Assembly: GCA_012934845.2 (NCBI GenBank)
Contig: WNNJ02003067.1
Location: 1-64,000 of the forward strand
Length of the DNA stretch: 64,000 nt
DNA from: Pomphorhynchus laevis
Lineage: Eukaryota; Acanthocephala; Palaeacanthocephala; Echinorhynchida; Pomphorhynchidae
Reading direction: 5' to 3'
A program made the translations under genes and the position numbers. The stretch's first letter is position 1, and each line of letters opens with the position of its first letter. Shown one piece after another: positions 1 to 14,560 of this stretch. Under the pieces are notes generated by a model. The model was not told the DNA's origin, ran no database searches, and saw only the letters and a program-made list of their open reading frames with translations.

Positions 1-3000
1 CAGTAGCTGTGATCGGTAGCCGTGATCAGTAGACGTGATCAGTAGATGTGATTAGTAGATGTGATCAGTAGCCGTGTTCAGTAGCCGTAATCAATAGCTG
101 CGATCAATAGCCGTGAACAGTAGCCCTGATTAGTAGCCGTGATTAGTAGCTGTGATCAGTAGCCGTGATTAACAGCCGTGATCAGTAGCCGTGATCAGTA
201 GCCGTGATCAGTAGCCGTGATCAGTAGCAGTAATCAGTAGCCGTGGTCAATAGACGTGATAATTTACCGTGATCAGTAGCCGTGATTGTAGCTGTGATCA
301 GTAGCCGTGATAAGTAGTTGTGATCAGTGGCCGTGATCAGTAGACATGATTGGTAGCGGTGATCAATAGCGGTGATCAGTAGACGTGATTGGTAGCGGTG
401 ATCAATAGCCGTGTTCAGTAGTCGTAATAAATAGCTGCGATCAATAGCCGTGATCATAGACGTTATTAGTTGAGTGATTAGTAGCCGTACAAGTATATGT
501 GATTATTAGCCGTGATTAGCAGCCGTGATGAGTAGTTGTGATCAGTAGCCGAGATCAGTAGCCGTGATCAGTAGCCGTGTTCAGTAGCTGTGATCAGTAG
601 CTGTAATCAGTAGCCGTGATCAGTAGTTGTGATAAGTAGCCGTGATCGGTAGCCGTGATCAGTATCCGCTATCAGTTGCCGTGAACAAAAGCCTTGAACA
701 GTAGTTGTGATTAGTAGCCGTGATCAGCAGCCGTAATTAGTAGCCGTAATTAGTAGCCGTGATCAGTAGCCGTGATCAGTAGTCGTGATCAGTAGCCGTG
801 ATCAGTAGCCATGATCAGTAGCCGTGATCAGTATCCGTGATCAGTATCCGTGATCAGTACCCGTGATCAGTTGCAGTGATCCGTAGCCGAGATCAGTAGC
901 CGTGATCAGTAGCCGTGATCAGTAGCCGTGATCAGTAGCCGTGATCAGTAGCCGTGATCAGTAGCCGTGATCAGTAGCCGTGATCAGTAGCCGTGATCAG
1001 TAGCCGTGATCAGTAGCCGTGATCAGTAGCCGTGATCAGTAGCCGTGATCAGTAGCCGTGATCAGTAGCCGTGATCAGTAGCCGTGATCAGTATCCGTAA
1101 TCAGTAGCCTTAATAGGTAGCCGTGATCAGTTGCCCTGATCAGTAGCTGTTTCAGTAGCCGTTATCAGTAGCGGTGATCAGTTGACGTGTTTAGTTGCCG
1201 TGATAAGTAGCTGCGATGAATTGCCGTTTCAGTAGACGTTATCAATAGCCGCGATCAAAAGCTGTGATCATCGACGTGTTCAGTTGACGTGTTCAGTCGC
1301 CATATCAGTATATGTGATCAGTAACAGTGATAAGTAGCCGTGATCAGTAGCTGAGATCAGTAGCCGTGATCAGTAGCCGTGATCAGTAGCCGTGATCGGT
1401 AGCCGTTTTCAGTAGTTGTTATCAGTACTCGTTGTCAGTACCAGTGATCAGTGCTTGTTATTAGTTGTCGTGATCTTTAGCCGTGATTATAATATGTGAT
1501 CAGTAGATGTGATCAATAGCTGTGATTAGTAGTCGTAATAACTGACCGTGATCTGTAGCCGTGATCAGTAGCCGTGATCAGTAGCCGTGATCAGTAGTTG
1601 TGATTGGTAGTCGTGATTAGTAGCCGTGATCAGTAGACGTGACCACTAGGTGTGATTAGTTGATGTGATCAGTAGCCGTGTTCAGTATTAGTAGCCGTGA
1701 TTAGTAGCCGTGATCAGTTGGTGTAATTAGTAGCTGTGATCAGTAGCCGTGATCAGTTGCCGTAATCAGTAGCCGTAATCAGTAGCCGTGATCAGTAGCC
1801 GTGATCAGTAGCCGTGATCAGTTGCCGTGATCAGATTCCGTGATAAGTTGCAGTGATTAGTTGCCGTGATCAGTTGCCGTGATCAGATTCCGTGATAAGT
1901 TGCAGTGATTAGTTGCCGTGATCAGTTGCCGTGGTCAGTAGCCGTGATCAGTAGCCGTGATCACTAGTTGTGATCAGTAGCCGTGATCAGTAGACTTGAT
2001 CAGTGGCCGTGATCAGTTGCCGTGATCAGTAGCCGTGATCAGTAGCAGTGATCAGTAGCCGTGATCAGTTGCCGTAATCAGTAGCCGTAATCAGTACCCG
2101 TGATCAGTTGCAGTGATCCGTAGCCGAGATCAGTAGCCGTGATCAGAAGCCTTGATCAGTAGCCGTGATCAGTAGCCGTGATCAGTAGCCGTGATCAGTT
2201 GCCGTGATCAGTAGCCGTGATCAGTTGCCGTGATCAGTAGCCGTGATCAGTAGCCGTGATCAGTAGCCGTGATCAGTAGCCGTGATCAGTTGCCGTGATC
2301 AGTAGCCGTGATCAGTAGCCGTGATCAGTAGCCGTGATCAGTAGCCGTGATCAGTTGCCGTGATCAGATTCCGTGATAAGTTGCAGTGATTAGTTGCCGT
2401 GATCAGTTGCCGTGGTCAGTAGCCGTGATCAGTAGCCGTGATCACTAGTTGTGATCAGTAGCCGTGATCAGTAGACTTGATCAGTGGCCGTTATCTGTTG
2501 CAGTGATCAGTAGCCGTGATCAGTAGCCGTGATCAGTAGCCGTGATCAGTAGCCGTGATCAGTAGCCGTGATCAGTAGCCGTGATCAGTAGCCGTGATCA
2601 GTAGCCGTGATCAGTAGCCGTGATCAGTAGACTTGATCAGTGGCCGTTATCTGTTGCAGTGATTAGTAGCCGTGATCAGTAGTTGTGATCAGTTGTCGCG
2701 ATCAGTATCCGTGATCAGTAGCCGTGATCAGTAGCCGTAATCAGTAGCCGTGATCAATAGCCGTGATCAGTAGCCGTGATCAGCAGCCGTGATCAGTTGC
2801 CTTGATCAGTAGCCGTTATCAGTAGACGGATCAGTAGCTGTGATCAGTTGCAGTGATCACTAGCCGTGATCACTAGCCGTGATCAGTAGACGTGTTCAGT
2901 AGTCGTGATCAGTAGCCGTGATCAGTAGCCATGATCAGTAGCCGTGATCAGTTGCCGTAATCAGATTCCGTGATAAGTTGCCGTGTTCAGTTGCCGTGAT

Positions 3001-3838
3001 CAGTTGCCGTGGTCAGTAGCCGTGATATGTAGCCGTGATCAGTAGCCGTGATCAGTAGCCGTGATTACTAGTTGTGATCAGTAGCAGTGATCAGTAGCCG
3101 TGATCAGTAGACTTGATTAGTGGCCGTTATCTGTTGCAGTGATCAGTAGCCGTGATCAGTAGTTGTGATCAGTAGTTGTGATCAGTAGCCGTGATCAGTA
3201 GCCGTGATCAGTAGCCGTGATCAGTAGCCGTGATCAGTAGCCGTGATCAGTAGCCGTGATCAGTAGCCGTGATCAGTAGCCGTGATCAGTAGCCGTGATC
3301 AGTAGCCGTGATCAGTAGCCGTGATCAGTAGCCGTGATCAGTAGCCGTGATCAGTAGCCGTGATCAGTAGACGGATCAGTAGCTGTGATCAGTTGCAGTG
3401 ATCACTAGCCGTTATCAGTAGCCGTGATCAGTAGTCGTGATCAGTAGCCGTGATCAGTAGCCGTGATCAGTAGCCGTGATCAGTAGCCGTGATCAGTAGC
3501 CGTGATCAGTAGCCGTGATCAGTAGCCGTGATCAGTAGCCGTGATCAGTAGCCGTGATCAGTAGCCGTGATCAGTAGCCGTGATCAGTAGCCGTGATCAG
3601 TAGCCGTGATCAGTAGCCGTGATCAGTAGCCGTGATCAGTAGCCGTGATCAGTAGCCGTGATCAGTAGCCTAGCAGTGAACAGTAGCCGTGATCAGTAGC
3701 CGTGATCAATAGCGGTGATCAGTAGCCGTATCAGTGTATGTGATCAATAGCAGTGATTAGGAGCGGTGATCAGTACCCGTTATCAAAAGCTGTTATCAGT
3801 AGCTTGCTCAATAGCATTGATCAGTTGCCGTTTTCAGT

Positions 3839-3915
3839 AGCCGTGATCAGTAGCCGTGGTCAGTAGCCGTGGTCAGTAGCCGTGGTCAGTAGCCGTGGTC
3901 AGTAGCCGTGGTCAG
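3839..3915. repeat. Satellite sub-array of the cagtagccgtggt variant
   Basis: About six consecutive monomers share the same a-to-g change (ccgtggt for ccgtgat). A mutated monomer has been amplified locally as a run. Confidence 0.75.
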
Positions 3916-4212
3916 TGGCCGTGATCAGTAGCCTGGATCACTAGTTGTGAAAAGTAGCCGGGATCAGTAGCAACAATCAGTAGCCGTGATCCGTAGCCGC
4001 TATCAGAACGGGGGATTAGTAGCCGTAATCAGTTGATGTGATCAGTAGCCGTGATATGTAGCCTTTTTCAGTAGCCGTAATCAGTAGCCGTGATCAGTAG
4101 CTGTGATCAGTAGCCGTGATCAGTAGCCGTGATCAGTTGCCGTGATCAGTTGCCGTGATCAGTTGCCGTGATCAGTTGCCGTGATCAGTTGCCGTGATCA
4201 GTAGCCGTGATA

Positions 4213-4711
4213 TCAGTAGCCGTGATCAGTAGCCGTGATCAGTAGCCGTGATCAGTAGCCGTGATCAGTAGCCGTGATCAGTAGCCGTGATCAGTAGCCG
4301 TGATCAGTAGCCGTGATCAGTAGCCGTGATCAGTAGCCGTGATCAGTAGCCGTGATCAGTAGCCGTGATCAGTAGCCGTGATCAGTAGCCGTGATCAGTA
4401 GCCGTGATCAGTAGCCGTGATCAGTAGCCGTGATCAGTAGCCGTGATCAGTAGCCGTGATCAGTAGCCGTGATCAGTAGCCGTGATCAGTAGCCGTGATC
4501 AGTAGCCGTGATCAGTAGCCGTGATCAGTAGCCGTGATCAGTAGCCGTGATCAGTAGCCGTGATCAGTAGCCGTGATCAGTAGCCGTGATCAGTAGCCGT
4601 GATCAGTAGCCGTGATCAGTAGCCGTGATCAGTAGCCGTGATCAGTAGCCGTGATCAGTAGCCGTGATCAGTAGCCGTGATCAGTAGCCGTGATCAGTAG
4701 CCGTGATCAGT
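4213..4711. repeat. Longest perfectly homogeneous satellite block
   Basis: About 38 consecutive identical 13-bp monomers without a substitution. Similar perfect blocks lie at about 6351-6689, 8708-8967, 16226-16531, 18078-18385 and 31153-31456. Such uniformity next to diverged monomers points to recent local amplification or gene conversion; the exact copy number could also be an assembly artefact. Confidence 0.9.
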
Positions 4712-7700
4712 AGTCCGTGATCAGTAGATCCGTGATCAGTACCCGTGATCAGTTGCAGTGATCCGTAGCCGAGATCAGTAGCCGTGATCAGTAGCCGTGA
4801 TCAGTAGCCGTGATCAGTAGCCGTGATCAGTAGCCGTGATCAGTAGCCGTGATCAGTAGCCGTGATCAGTAGCCGTGATCAGTAGCCGTGATCAGTAGCC
4901 GTGATCAGTAGCCGTGATCAGTAGCCGTGATCAGTAGCCGTGATCAGTAGCCGTGATCAGTTGCCGTGATCAGTAGCCGTGATCAGTAGCCGTGATCAGT
5001 AGCCGTGATCAGTAGCCGTGATCAGTAGCCGTGATCAGTAGCCGTGATCAGTAGCCGTGATCAGTAGCCGTGATTAGATTCCGTTATAAGTTGCAGTGAT
5101 CAGTTGCCGTGATCAGTTGCCGTGGTCGGTAGCAGTGATCAGTAGCCGTGATCACTAGTTGTGATCAGTAGCCGTGATCAGTAGCCGTGATCAGTAGCCG
5201 TGATCAGTAGCCGTGATCAGTAGCCGTGGTCAGTGGCCGTTATCTGTTGCAGTGATCAGTAGTCGTGATCAGTAGTGTTGATCAGTAGCCGTGATCAGTA
5301 GCCGTGATCAGTAGCCGTGATCAGTAGCCGTGATCAGTAGCCGTGATCAGTAGCCGTGATCAGTAGCCGTGATCAGTAGCCGTGATCAGTAGCCGTGATC
5401 AGTAGCCATGATCAGTAGCCGTGATCAGTATCCGTGATCAGTACCCGTGATCAGTTGCAGTGATCCGTAGCCGAGATCAGTAGCCGTGATCAGTAGCCGT
5501 GATCAGTAGCCGTGATCAGTATCCGTGATCAGTAGCCGTGATCAGTAGCCGTGATCAGTAGCCGTGATCAGTAGCCGTGATCAGTAGCCGTGATCAGTTG
5601 CCGTGATCAGTAGCCGTGATCAGTAGCAGTGATCAGTAGCCGTGATCAGTTGCCGTGATCAGTAGCCGTGATCAGTAGCCGTGATCAGTAGCCGTGATCA
5701 GTTGCCGTGATCAGATTCCGTGATAAGTTGCAGTGATTAGTTGCCGTGATCAGTTGCCGTGGTCAGTAGCCGTGATCAGTAGCCGTGATCACTAGTTGTG
5801 ATCAGTAGCCGTGATCAGTAGACTTGATCAGTGGCCGTTATCTGTTGCAGTGATCAGTAGCCGTGAGCAGTAGCCGTGATCAGTAGCCGTGATCAGTAGC
5901 CGTGATCAGTAGCCGTGATCAGTAGCCGTGATCAGTAGCCGTGATCAGTAGCCGTGATCAGTAGCCGTGATCAGTAGCCGTGATCGTGATCAGTAGCCGT
6001 GATCAGTAGTGATCAGTAGCCGTGATCAGTAGCCGTGATCAGTAGCCGTGATCAGTAGCCGTGATCAGTAGCCGTGATCAGTAGCCGTGATCAGTAGCCG
6101 TGATCAGTAGCCGTGATCAGTAGCCGTGATCAGTAGCAGCCGTGATCAGTAGCCGTTGATCAGTAGCCGTGATCAGTAGACGGATCAGTAGCTGTGATCA
6201 GTTGCAGTGATCACTAGCCGTGATCAGTAGCCGTGATCAGTAGTCGTGATCAGTAGCCGTGATCAGTAGCCATGATCAGTAGCCGTGATCAGTTGCCGTA
6301 ATCAGATTCCGTGATAAGTTGCCGTGTTCAGTGTCCGTGATCAGTTGCCGTGATCAGTAGCCGTGATCAGTAGCCGTGATCAGTAGCCGTGATCAGTAGC
6401 CGTGATCAGTAGCCGTGATCAGTAGCCGTGATCAGTAGCCGTGATCAGTAGCCGTGATCAGTAGCCGTGATCAGTAGCCGTGATCAGTAGCCGTGATCAG
6501 TAGCCGTGATCAGTAGCCGTGATCAGTAGCCGTGATCAGTAGCCGTGATCAGTAGCCGTGATCAGTAGCCGTGATCAGTAGCCGTGATCAGTAGCCGTGA
6601 TCAGTAGCCGTGATCAGTAGCCGTGATCAGTAGCCGTGATCAGTAGCCGTGATCAGTAGCCGTGATCAGTAGCCGTGATCAGTAGCCGTCAGTAGCCGTG
6701 ATCAGTAGATCAGTAGCCGTGATCAGTAGCCGTGATCAGTAGTCGTGATCAGTAGCCGTGATCAGTAGCCATGATCAGTAGCCGTGATCAGTATCCGTGA
6801 TCAGTAGCCGTGATCAGTTGCAGTGATCCGTAGCCGAGATCAGTAGCCGTGATCAGTAGCCGTGATCAGTAGCCGTGATCAGTAGCCGTGATCAGTAGCC
6901 GTGATCAGTAGCCGTGATCAGTAGCCGTGATCAGTAGCCGTGATCAGTAGCCGTGATCAGTAGCCGTGATTAGATTCCGTTATAAGTTGCAGCGATCAGT
7001 TGCCGTGATCAGTTGCCGTGGTCTTTAGCCGTGATCAGTAACCGTGATCACTAGTTGTGATCAGTAGCCGTGATCAGTAGCCGTGATCAGTAGACTTGTT
7101 CAGTGGCCGTTATCTGTTGCAGTGATCAGTAGTCGTGATCAGTAGTGTTGATCAGTAGCCGTGATCAGTAGCCGTAATCAGTATCCGTGATCAGTAGCCG
7201 TGATCAGTAGCCGTTCTCAGTTGCCGTGATCAGATTCCGTAATAAGTTGCCGTGATCAGTAGCCGTGATCAGTAGCCGTGATCAGTAGCCGTGATCAGTA
7301 GCCGTGATCAGTAGCCGTGATCAGTAGCCGTGATCAGTTGCCGTGATTAGTTGCCGTGATCAGTAGCCGTGATCAGTAGCCGTGATCAGTATCCGTGATC
7401 AGTAGCCGTGATCAGTAGCCGTTCTCAGTTGTTGTGATCAGATTCCGTGATAAGTTGCCGTGATCAGTTGCCGTGATCAGTTGCCGTGATCAGTTGCCGT
7501 GGTCAGTAGCCGTGATTCGTAGCCGTGATCAGTAGTTGTAATCAGTAGCCGTGATCAGTAGCCGTGATCAGTAGACTTGATCAGTGGCAGTTATCTGTTG
7601 CAGTGATCAGTAGCCGTGATCAGTAGTTGTGATCAGTAGCCGTGATCAGTAGCCGTGATCAGTAGCCGTGATCAGTAGCCGTGATCAGTAGCCGTGATCA

Positions 7701-10700
7701 GTAGCCGTGATCAGTAGCCGTGATAAGTAGCCGTGATCAGTGGCCGTGATCAGTAGCCTTGAGCAGTAGCCGTGATCAGTAGCCGTGACCTGTAACCGTG
7801 ATTAGAAGCGGTAATCAGTAGCTGCGATCAGTAGCTGTGATCAGTGGCCGTGATCAGTAGCCGTGATCAGTAGCCGTGATCAGAAGTCGTGAACATTAGC
7901 CGTGATCCGTAGCAGTGATCACTTGCAGTGATCAGTAGCTGTGATCAGTTGCAGTGATCATAGTCGTGATCAGTAGCCGTGATCAGTAGCCGTAATCAGT
8001 AGCCGTGATCAGTAGCCGTGCTCATTAGCCGTGATCAGTAGCCGTGATCATTAGCCGTGATCAATTACCGTGATCAGTAGACGTGATCAGTAGCCGTGAT
8101 AAGTAGCCGTGATAAGTTGCAGTGATCAGTAGCCGTGATCAGTAGCCGTGATCAGTAGCCGTGATCAGTAGCCGTGATCAGTAGCCGTGATCAGTAGCCG
8201 TGATCAGTAGCCGTGATCAGTAGCCGTGATCAGTAGCCGTGATCAGTAGCCGTGATCAGTAGCCGTGGTCAGTGGCCGTTATCTGTTGCAGTGATCAGTA
8301 GTCGTGATCAGTAGTGTTGATCAGTAGCCGTGATCAGTAGCCGTAATCAGTAGCCGTGAACAGTAACCGTGATCAGTAGCCGTGATCATTAGCCGTGATC
8401 AGTATCCGTGATCAGTACCCTGATCAGTTGCATTAATCCGTAGCCGAGATCAGTAGCCGTGATCAGTAGCCGTGATCAGTAGCCGTGATCAGTAGCCGTG
8501 ATCAGTAGCCGTGATCAGTAGCCGTGATCAGTAGCCGTGATCAGTAGCCGTGATCAGTAGCCGTGATCAGTAGCCGTGATCAGTAGCCGTGATCAGTAGC
8601 CGTGATCAGTAGCCGTGATCAGTAGCCGTGATCAGTATCCGTGATCAGTAGCCGTGATCAGTAGTGATCCGTAGCCGAGATCAGTAGCCGTTATCAGTAG
8701 CCTTTATCAGTAGCCGTGATCAGTAGCCGTGATCAGTAGCCGTGATCAGTAGCCGTGATCAGTAGCCGTGATCAGTAGCCGTGATCAGTAGCCGTGATCA
8801 GTAGCCGTGATCAGTAGCCGTGATCAGTAGCCGTGATCAGTAGCCGTGATCAGTAGCCGTGATCAGTAGCCGTGATCAGTAGCCGTGATCAGTAGCCGTG
8901 ATCAGTAGCCGTGATCAGTAGCCGTGATCAGTAGCCGTGATCAGTAGCCGTGATCAGTAGCCGTGATTAGATTCCGTTATAAGTTGCAGTGATCAGTTGC
9001 CGTGATCAGTTGCCGTGGTCTTTAGCCGTGATCAGTAACCGTGATCACTAGTTGTGATCAGTAGCCGTGATCAGTAGCCGTGATCAGTAGCCGTGATCAG
9101 TAGCCGTGATCAGTGGCCGTTATCTGTTGCAGTGATCAGTAGTCGTGATCAGTAGTGTTGATCAGTAGCCGTGATCAGTAGCCGTGATCAGTAGCCGTGA
9201 TCAGTAGCCGTGATCAGTAGCCGTGATCAGTAGCCGTGATCAGTAGCCGTGATCAGTAGCCGTGATCAGTAGCCGTGATCAGTAGCCATGATCAGTAGCC
9301 GTGATCAGTATCCGTGATCAGTACCCGTGATCAGTTGCAGTGATCCGTAGCCGAGATCAGTAGCCGTGATCAGTAGCCGTGATCAGTAGCCGTGATCAGT
9401 AGCCGTGATCAGTAGCCGTGATCAGTAGCCGTGATCAGTAGCCGTGATCAGTAGCCGTGATCAGTAGCCGTGATCAGTAGCCGTGATCAGTAGCCGTGAT
9501 CAGTAGCCGTGATCAGTAGCCGTGATCAGTAGCCGTGATCAGTAGCCGTGATCAGTAGCCGTGATCAGTAGCCGTGATCAGTAGCCGTGATCAGTAGCCG
9601 TGATCAGTTGCCGTGATCAGATTCCGTGATAAGTTGCAGTGATTAGTTGCCGTGATCAGTTGCCGTGGTCAGTAGCCGTGATCAGTAGCCGTGATCACTA
9701 GTTGTGATCAGTAGCCGTGATCAGTAGACTTGATCAGTGGCCGTTATCTGTTGCAGTGATCAGTAGCCGTGAGCAGTAGCCGTGATCAGTAGCCGTGATC
9801 AGTAGCCGTGATCAGTAGCCGTGATCAGTAGCCGTGATCAGTAGTGCCGTGATCAGATTCCGTGATAAGTTGCAGTGATTAGTTGCCGTGATCAGTTGCC
9901 GTGGTCAGTAGCCGTGATCACTAGTTGTGATCAGTAGCCGTGATCAGTAGACTTGATCAGTGGCCGTTATCTGTTGCAGTGATCAGTAGCCGTGAGCAGT
10001 AGCCGTGATCAGTAGCCGTGATCAGTAGCCGTGATCAGTAGCCGTGATCAGTAGCCGTGATCAGTAGCCGTGATCAGTAGCCGTGATCAGTAGCCGTGAT
10101 CAGTAGCCGTGATCAGTAGCCGTGATCAGTAGACTTGATCAGTGGCCGTTATCTGTTGCAGTGATTAGTAGCCGTGATCAGTAGTTGTGATCAGTAGCCG
10201 TGATCAGTAGCCGTGATCAGTAGCCGTGATCAGTAGCCGTGATCAGTAGCCGTGATCAGTAGCCATGATCAGTAGCCGTGATCAGTTGCCGTAATCAGAT
10301 TCCGTGATAAGTTGCCGTGTTCAGTTGCCGTGATCAGTTGCCGTGGTCAGTAGCCGTGATCAGTAGCCGTGATCAGTAGCCGTGATCAGTAGCCGTGATC
10401 AGTAGCCGTGATAGTTGTGATCAGTAGCCGTGATCAGTAGCCGTGATCAGTAGCCTTGATCACTAGCCGTGATCACTAGCCGTGATCAGCAGCCGTGATC
10501 AGTAGCCTTGATCAGTAGCCGTGATCAGTAGACGGATCAGTAGCTGTGATCAGTTGCAGTGATCACTAGCCGTGATCAGTAGCCGTGATCAGTAGTCGTG
10601 ATCAGTAGCCGTGATCAGTAGCCATGATCAGTAGCCGTGATCAGTTGCCGTAATCAGATTCCGTGATAAGTTGCCGTGTTCAGTTGCCGTGATCAGTTGC

Positions 10701-13020
10701 CGTGGTCAGTAGCCGTGATCAGTAGCCGTGATCAGTAGCCGTGATCAGTAGCCGTGATCAGTAGCCGTGATCAGTAGCCGTGATCAGTAGCCGTGATCAG
10801 TAGCCTTGATCAGTGGCCGTTATCTGTTGCAGTGATCAGTAGCCGTGATCAGTAGTTGTGATCAGTAGTTGTGATCAGTAGCCGTGATCAGTAGCCGTGA
10901 TCAGTAGCCGTGATCAGTAGCCGTGATCAGTAGCCGTGATCAGTAGCCGTGATCAGTAGCCGTGATCAGTAGCCGTGATCAGTAGCCGTGATCAGTAGCC
11001 GTGATCAGTAGCCGTGATCAGTAGCCGTGTAGCTGTGATCAGTTGCAGTGATCACTAGCCGTTATCAGTAGCCGTGATCAGTAGTCGTGATCAGTAGCCG
11101 TGATCAGTAGCCATGATCAGTAGCCGTGATCAGTATCCGTGATCAGTAGCCGTGATCAGTTGCAGTGATCCGTAGCCGAGATCAGTAGCCGTGATCAGTA
11201 GCCGTGATCAGTAGCCGTGATCAGTAGCCGTGATCAGTAGCCGTGATCAGTAGCCGTGATCAGTAGCCGTGATCAGTAGCCGTGATCAGTAGCCGTGATC
11301 AGTAGCCGTGATCAGTAGCCGTGATCAGTAGCCGTGATCAGTAGCCGTGATCAGTAGCCGTGATCAGTAGCCGTGATCAGTAGCCGTGATCAGTTGCCGT
11401 GATCATTTTCCGTGATAAGTTGCCGTGTTCAGTTGCCGTAATCAGTTGCCGTGGTCAGTAGCCGTGATTAGTAGCCGTGATCAGTAGCCGTGATCACTTG
11501 TTTTAATCAGTAACCGTGATCAGTAGCAGTGATCAGTAGCCGTGATCAGTAGCCGTGATCAGTAGACTTGATCAGTGGCCGTTATCTGTTGCAGTGATCA
11601 GTAGCCGTGATCAGTAGTTGTGATCAGTAGCCGTGATCAGTAGCCGTGATCAGTAGCCGTGATCAGTAGCCGTGATCAGTAGCCGTGATCAGTAGCCGTG
11701 ATCAGTAGCCGTGATCAGTAGCCGTGATCAGTAGCCGTGATCAGTAGCCGTGATCAGTAGCCGTGACCTGTAACCGTGATTAGAAGCGGTAATCAGTAGC
11801 TGCGATCAGTATTTGTGATCAATATCGATGATAAGTAGCCGGGATCGGTAGCCGTAGTCAGTAGCCGTAATCAGTAGCCGTGATCAAGTGCAGTCATCAG
11901 TAGCCGTGATCAGTAGCCGTGATCAGAAGCAGTGATCAGTTGCAGTGATCAGTAGCCGTGATCAGTAGCCGTGATCAGTAGCCGTGATCAGTAGCCGTGA
12001 TCAGCGGCCGTGATCAGTAGCCGTCATCAGAAGCCGTGATCAGTAGTCGTGATCATTAGCCGTGATCAGTAGCAGTGATCACTTGCAGTGATCAGTAGCT
12101 GTGATCAGTTGGAGTGATCAGTAGCTGTGATCAGTTGCAGTGATCAGTAGTTGCGATCAGTAGCCGTTATCAGTATTCGTGTTCAGTAGCTGTGATCAGT
12201 AGCCGTGATCAGTAGCCGTGATCAGTAGCCGTGATATCAGTAGCCGTGATCAGTAGCCGTGATCAGTAGCCGTGATCAGTAGCCGTGATCAGTAGCCGTG
12301 ATCAGTAGCCGTGATCAGTAGCCGTGATCAGTAGCCGTGATCAGTAGCCGTGATCAGTAGCCGTGATCAGTTAAGTAGCCGTGATCAGTTGCCCGTGATC
12401 AGTCGTGATCAGTAGCCGTGATCAGTAGCCGTGATCAGTAGCCGTGATTACTAGTTGTGATCAGTAGCCGTGATCAGTAGCAATGATCAGTAGCTGTGAT
12501 CAGTATCCGTGATCAGTACCCGTGATCAGTTGCAGTGATCCGTTGCCGAGATCAGTAGCCGTTATAAGTAGCCGTGATCAGTAGTCGTGATCAGTAGCCG
12601 TGATCAGTAGCCGTGATCAGTTGCCGTGATCAGTTGCCGTGATCAGTTGCCGTGATCAGTAGCCGTGATCAGTAGCCGTGATCAGTAGCCGTGATCAGTA
12701 GCCGTGATCATTTGCCGTGATCAGATTCCGTGATAAGTTGCCGTGATCAGTTTCTGTGGTCAGTAGCCGTGATCAGTAGCCGTGATCACTAGTTGTGATC
12801 AGTAGCCGTGATCAGTAGACTTGATCAGTGGCCGTTATCTGTTGCAGTGATCAGTAGCCGTGATCAGTAGTTGTGATCAGTAGCCGTGATCAGTAGCCGT
12901 GATCAGTAGCCGTGATCAGTAGCCGTGATCAGTAGCCGTGATCAGTAGCCGTGATCAGTAGCCGTGATCAGTAGCCGTGATCAGTAGCCGTGATCAGTAG
13001 CCGTGATCAGTAGCCGTGAT

Positions 13021-13420
13021 CAGTGGCCGTGATCAGTAGCCGTGATCAGTAGTCGTGATTAATAGCCGTTATTGGTAGCCGTGAGCAGTAGCCATGATCA
13101 GTAACTGTGGTCAGTAGCTTTGATCAGTAGCCGTGATCAGTAGTCGTAATCAGTAGCCGTGATAAGTAGACAAGATCAGTAGCCATGTTCAGTTGCTGTG
13201 ATCAGTTGCCGTAAATAGTAGTTGTTATCAGTAGCCGTAATCAGTAGCCGTAAACTGTAGCCGTGATCAGAAAACGTGATCAGTTGCCGTGATCAGTACC
13301 CGTGATTATTGCCTGTGATGAGTAGTGGTGAACCTTTGCCGTGATTAGTAGCCGTGATCAGTAGCAATGATCAGCAGCCGTGATCGGTAGTCGTGATCAG
13401 TAGCCGTGATCAGTAGCCGT
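13021..13420. repeat. Satellite block duplication, copy A
   Basis: A 400-bp run of irregular monomers (including gtggccgtgat, aatagccgttat, tggtagccgtgag, gtagacaagat) is repeated almost base for base at 13515-13914. The offset is 494 bp, exactly 38 monomers. I see only about two differences, so the duplication is recent. Confidence 0.85.
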
Positions 13421-13514
13421 TATCAGTAGCCGTGATCAGTAGCCGTGATCAGTAGCCGTGATCAGTAGCCGTGATCAGTAGCCGTGATCAGTAGCCGTGA
13501 TCAGTAGCCGTGAT

Positions 13515-13914
13515 CAGTGGCCGTGATCAGTAGCCGTGATCAGTAGTCGTGATTAATAGCCGTTATTGGTAGCCGTGAGCAGTAGCCATGATCAGTAACT
13601 GTGGTCAGTAGCTTTGATCAGTAGCCGTGATCAGTAGTCGTAATCAGTAGCCGTGATAAGTAGACAAGATCAGTAGCCATGTTCAGTTGCTGTGATCAGT
13701 TGCCGTAAATAGTAGTTGTTATCAGTAGCCGTAATCAGTAGCCGTAAACTGTAGCCGTGATCAGAAAACGTGATCAGTTGCCGTGATCAGTACCCGTGAT
13801 TATTGCCTGTGATGAGTAATGGTGAACCTTTGCCGTGATTAGTAGCCGTGATCAGTAGCAATGATCAGCAGCCGTGATCGGTAGTCGTGATCAGTAGCCG
13901 TGATCAGTGGCCGT
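13515..13914. repeat. Satellite block duplication, copy B
   Basis: Second copy of the block at 13021-13420. The frame of 13 bp is kept, which fits unequal exchange between register-matched monomers. Confidence 0.85.
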
Positions 13915-14244
13915 TATCAGTAGCCGTGATCAGTAGCCGTGATCTGTAGCCGTGATCAGTGGCCGTGATCAGTTGCCGTGATCAGTAGCCGTGAGCAGTA
14001 GCCGTGATCAGTAGCCGTGACCTGTAACCGTGATTAGAAGCGGTAATCAGTAGCTGCGATCAGTATTTGTGATCAATATCGTTGATAAGTAGCCGTGATC
14101 AGTAGCCGTAGTCAGTAGCCGTGATTAGTTTTCGCTGTAAGTAATCGTGATCGGTCGTCGTCATTAGTAGCAATTTTTAGAAACCGTGATCAGTTGAGCC
14201 GTGATTAATTTTTGTGATCAGTAGCCGTGATCAGTAGCCGTGAT

Positions 14245-14560
14245 CAGTAGGCTTGATCACTAGCTAGAATCAGTTGCCGTGATCAGTAGCCGAGGTTAGT
14301 AGCCGTAATCATTATACTTGATCAGTTGCCGTGTTTAATAGCGGTGATCAATAACCGTCATCAGTAGCCGTTATAAGTAGCTGTAAAAAGTATCCTTGAT
14401 CAATAGCCGTGATCAGTAGTCGTGATCAGTGTTGTGATTAGTAGCCGTGATATGTTGTCGCAATAAGTAACTGTGATCAGTCGTCGTCATTTGTATCATT
14501 TATCAGTAGCCGTGATCAGTTGACTAAAAAATTAGCCGTGAACAGCAGCCGTGATCAGTA
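14245..14560. repeat. Long-range satellite duplication, copy A
   Basis: An irregular block starting cagtaggcttgatcac and ending near gaacagcagccgtgatcag recurs at 31750-32065 in the same order with few substitutions. The copies are 17.5 kb apart in one array, so exchange or copying works over long distances and not only between neighbours. Confidence 0.8.

Noticed and set aside
221-457. 78-codon minus-strand frame inside the satellite
   Set aside because: It exists only because substitutions removed the periodic TGA; it is a rotating 13-bp repeat without gene signals.
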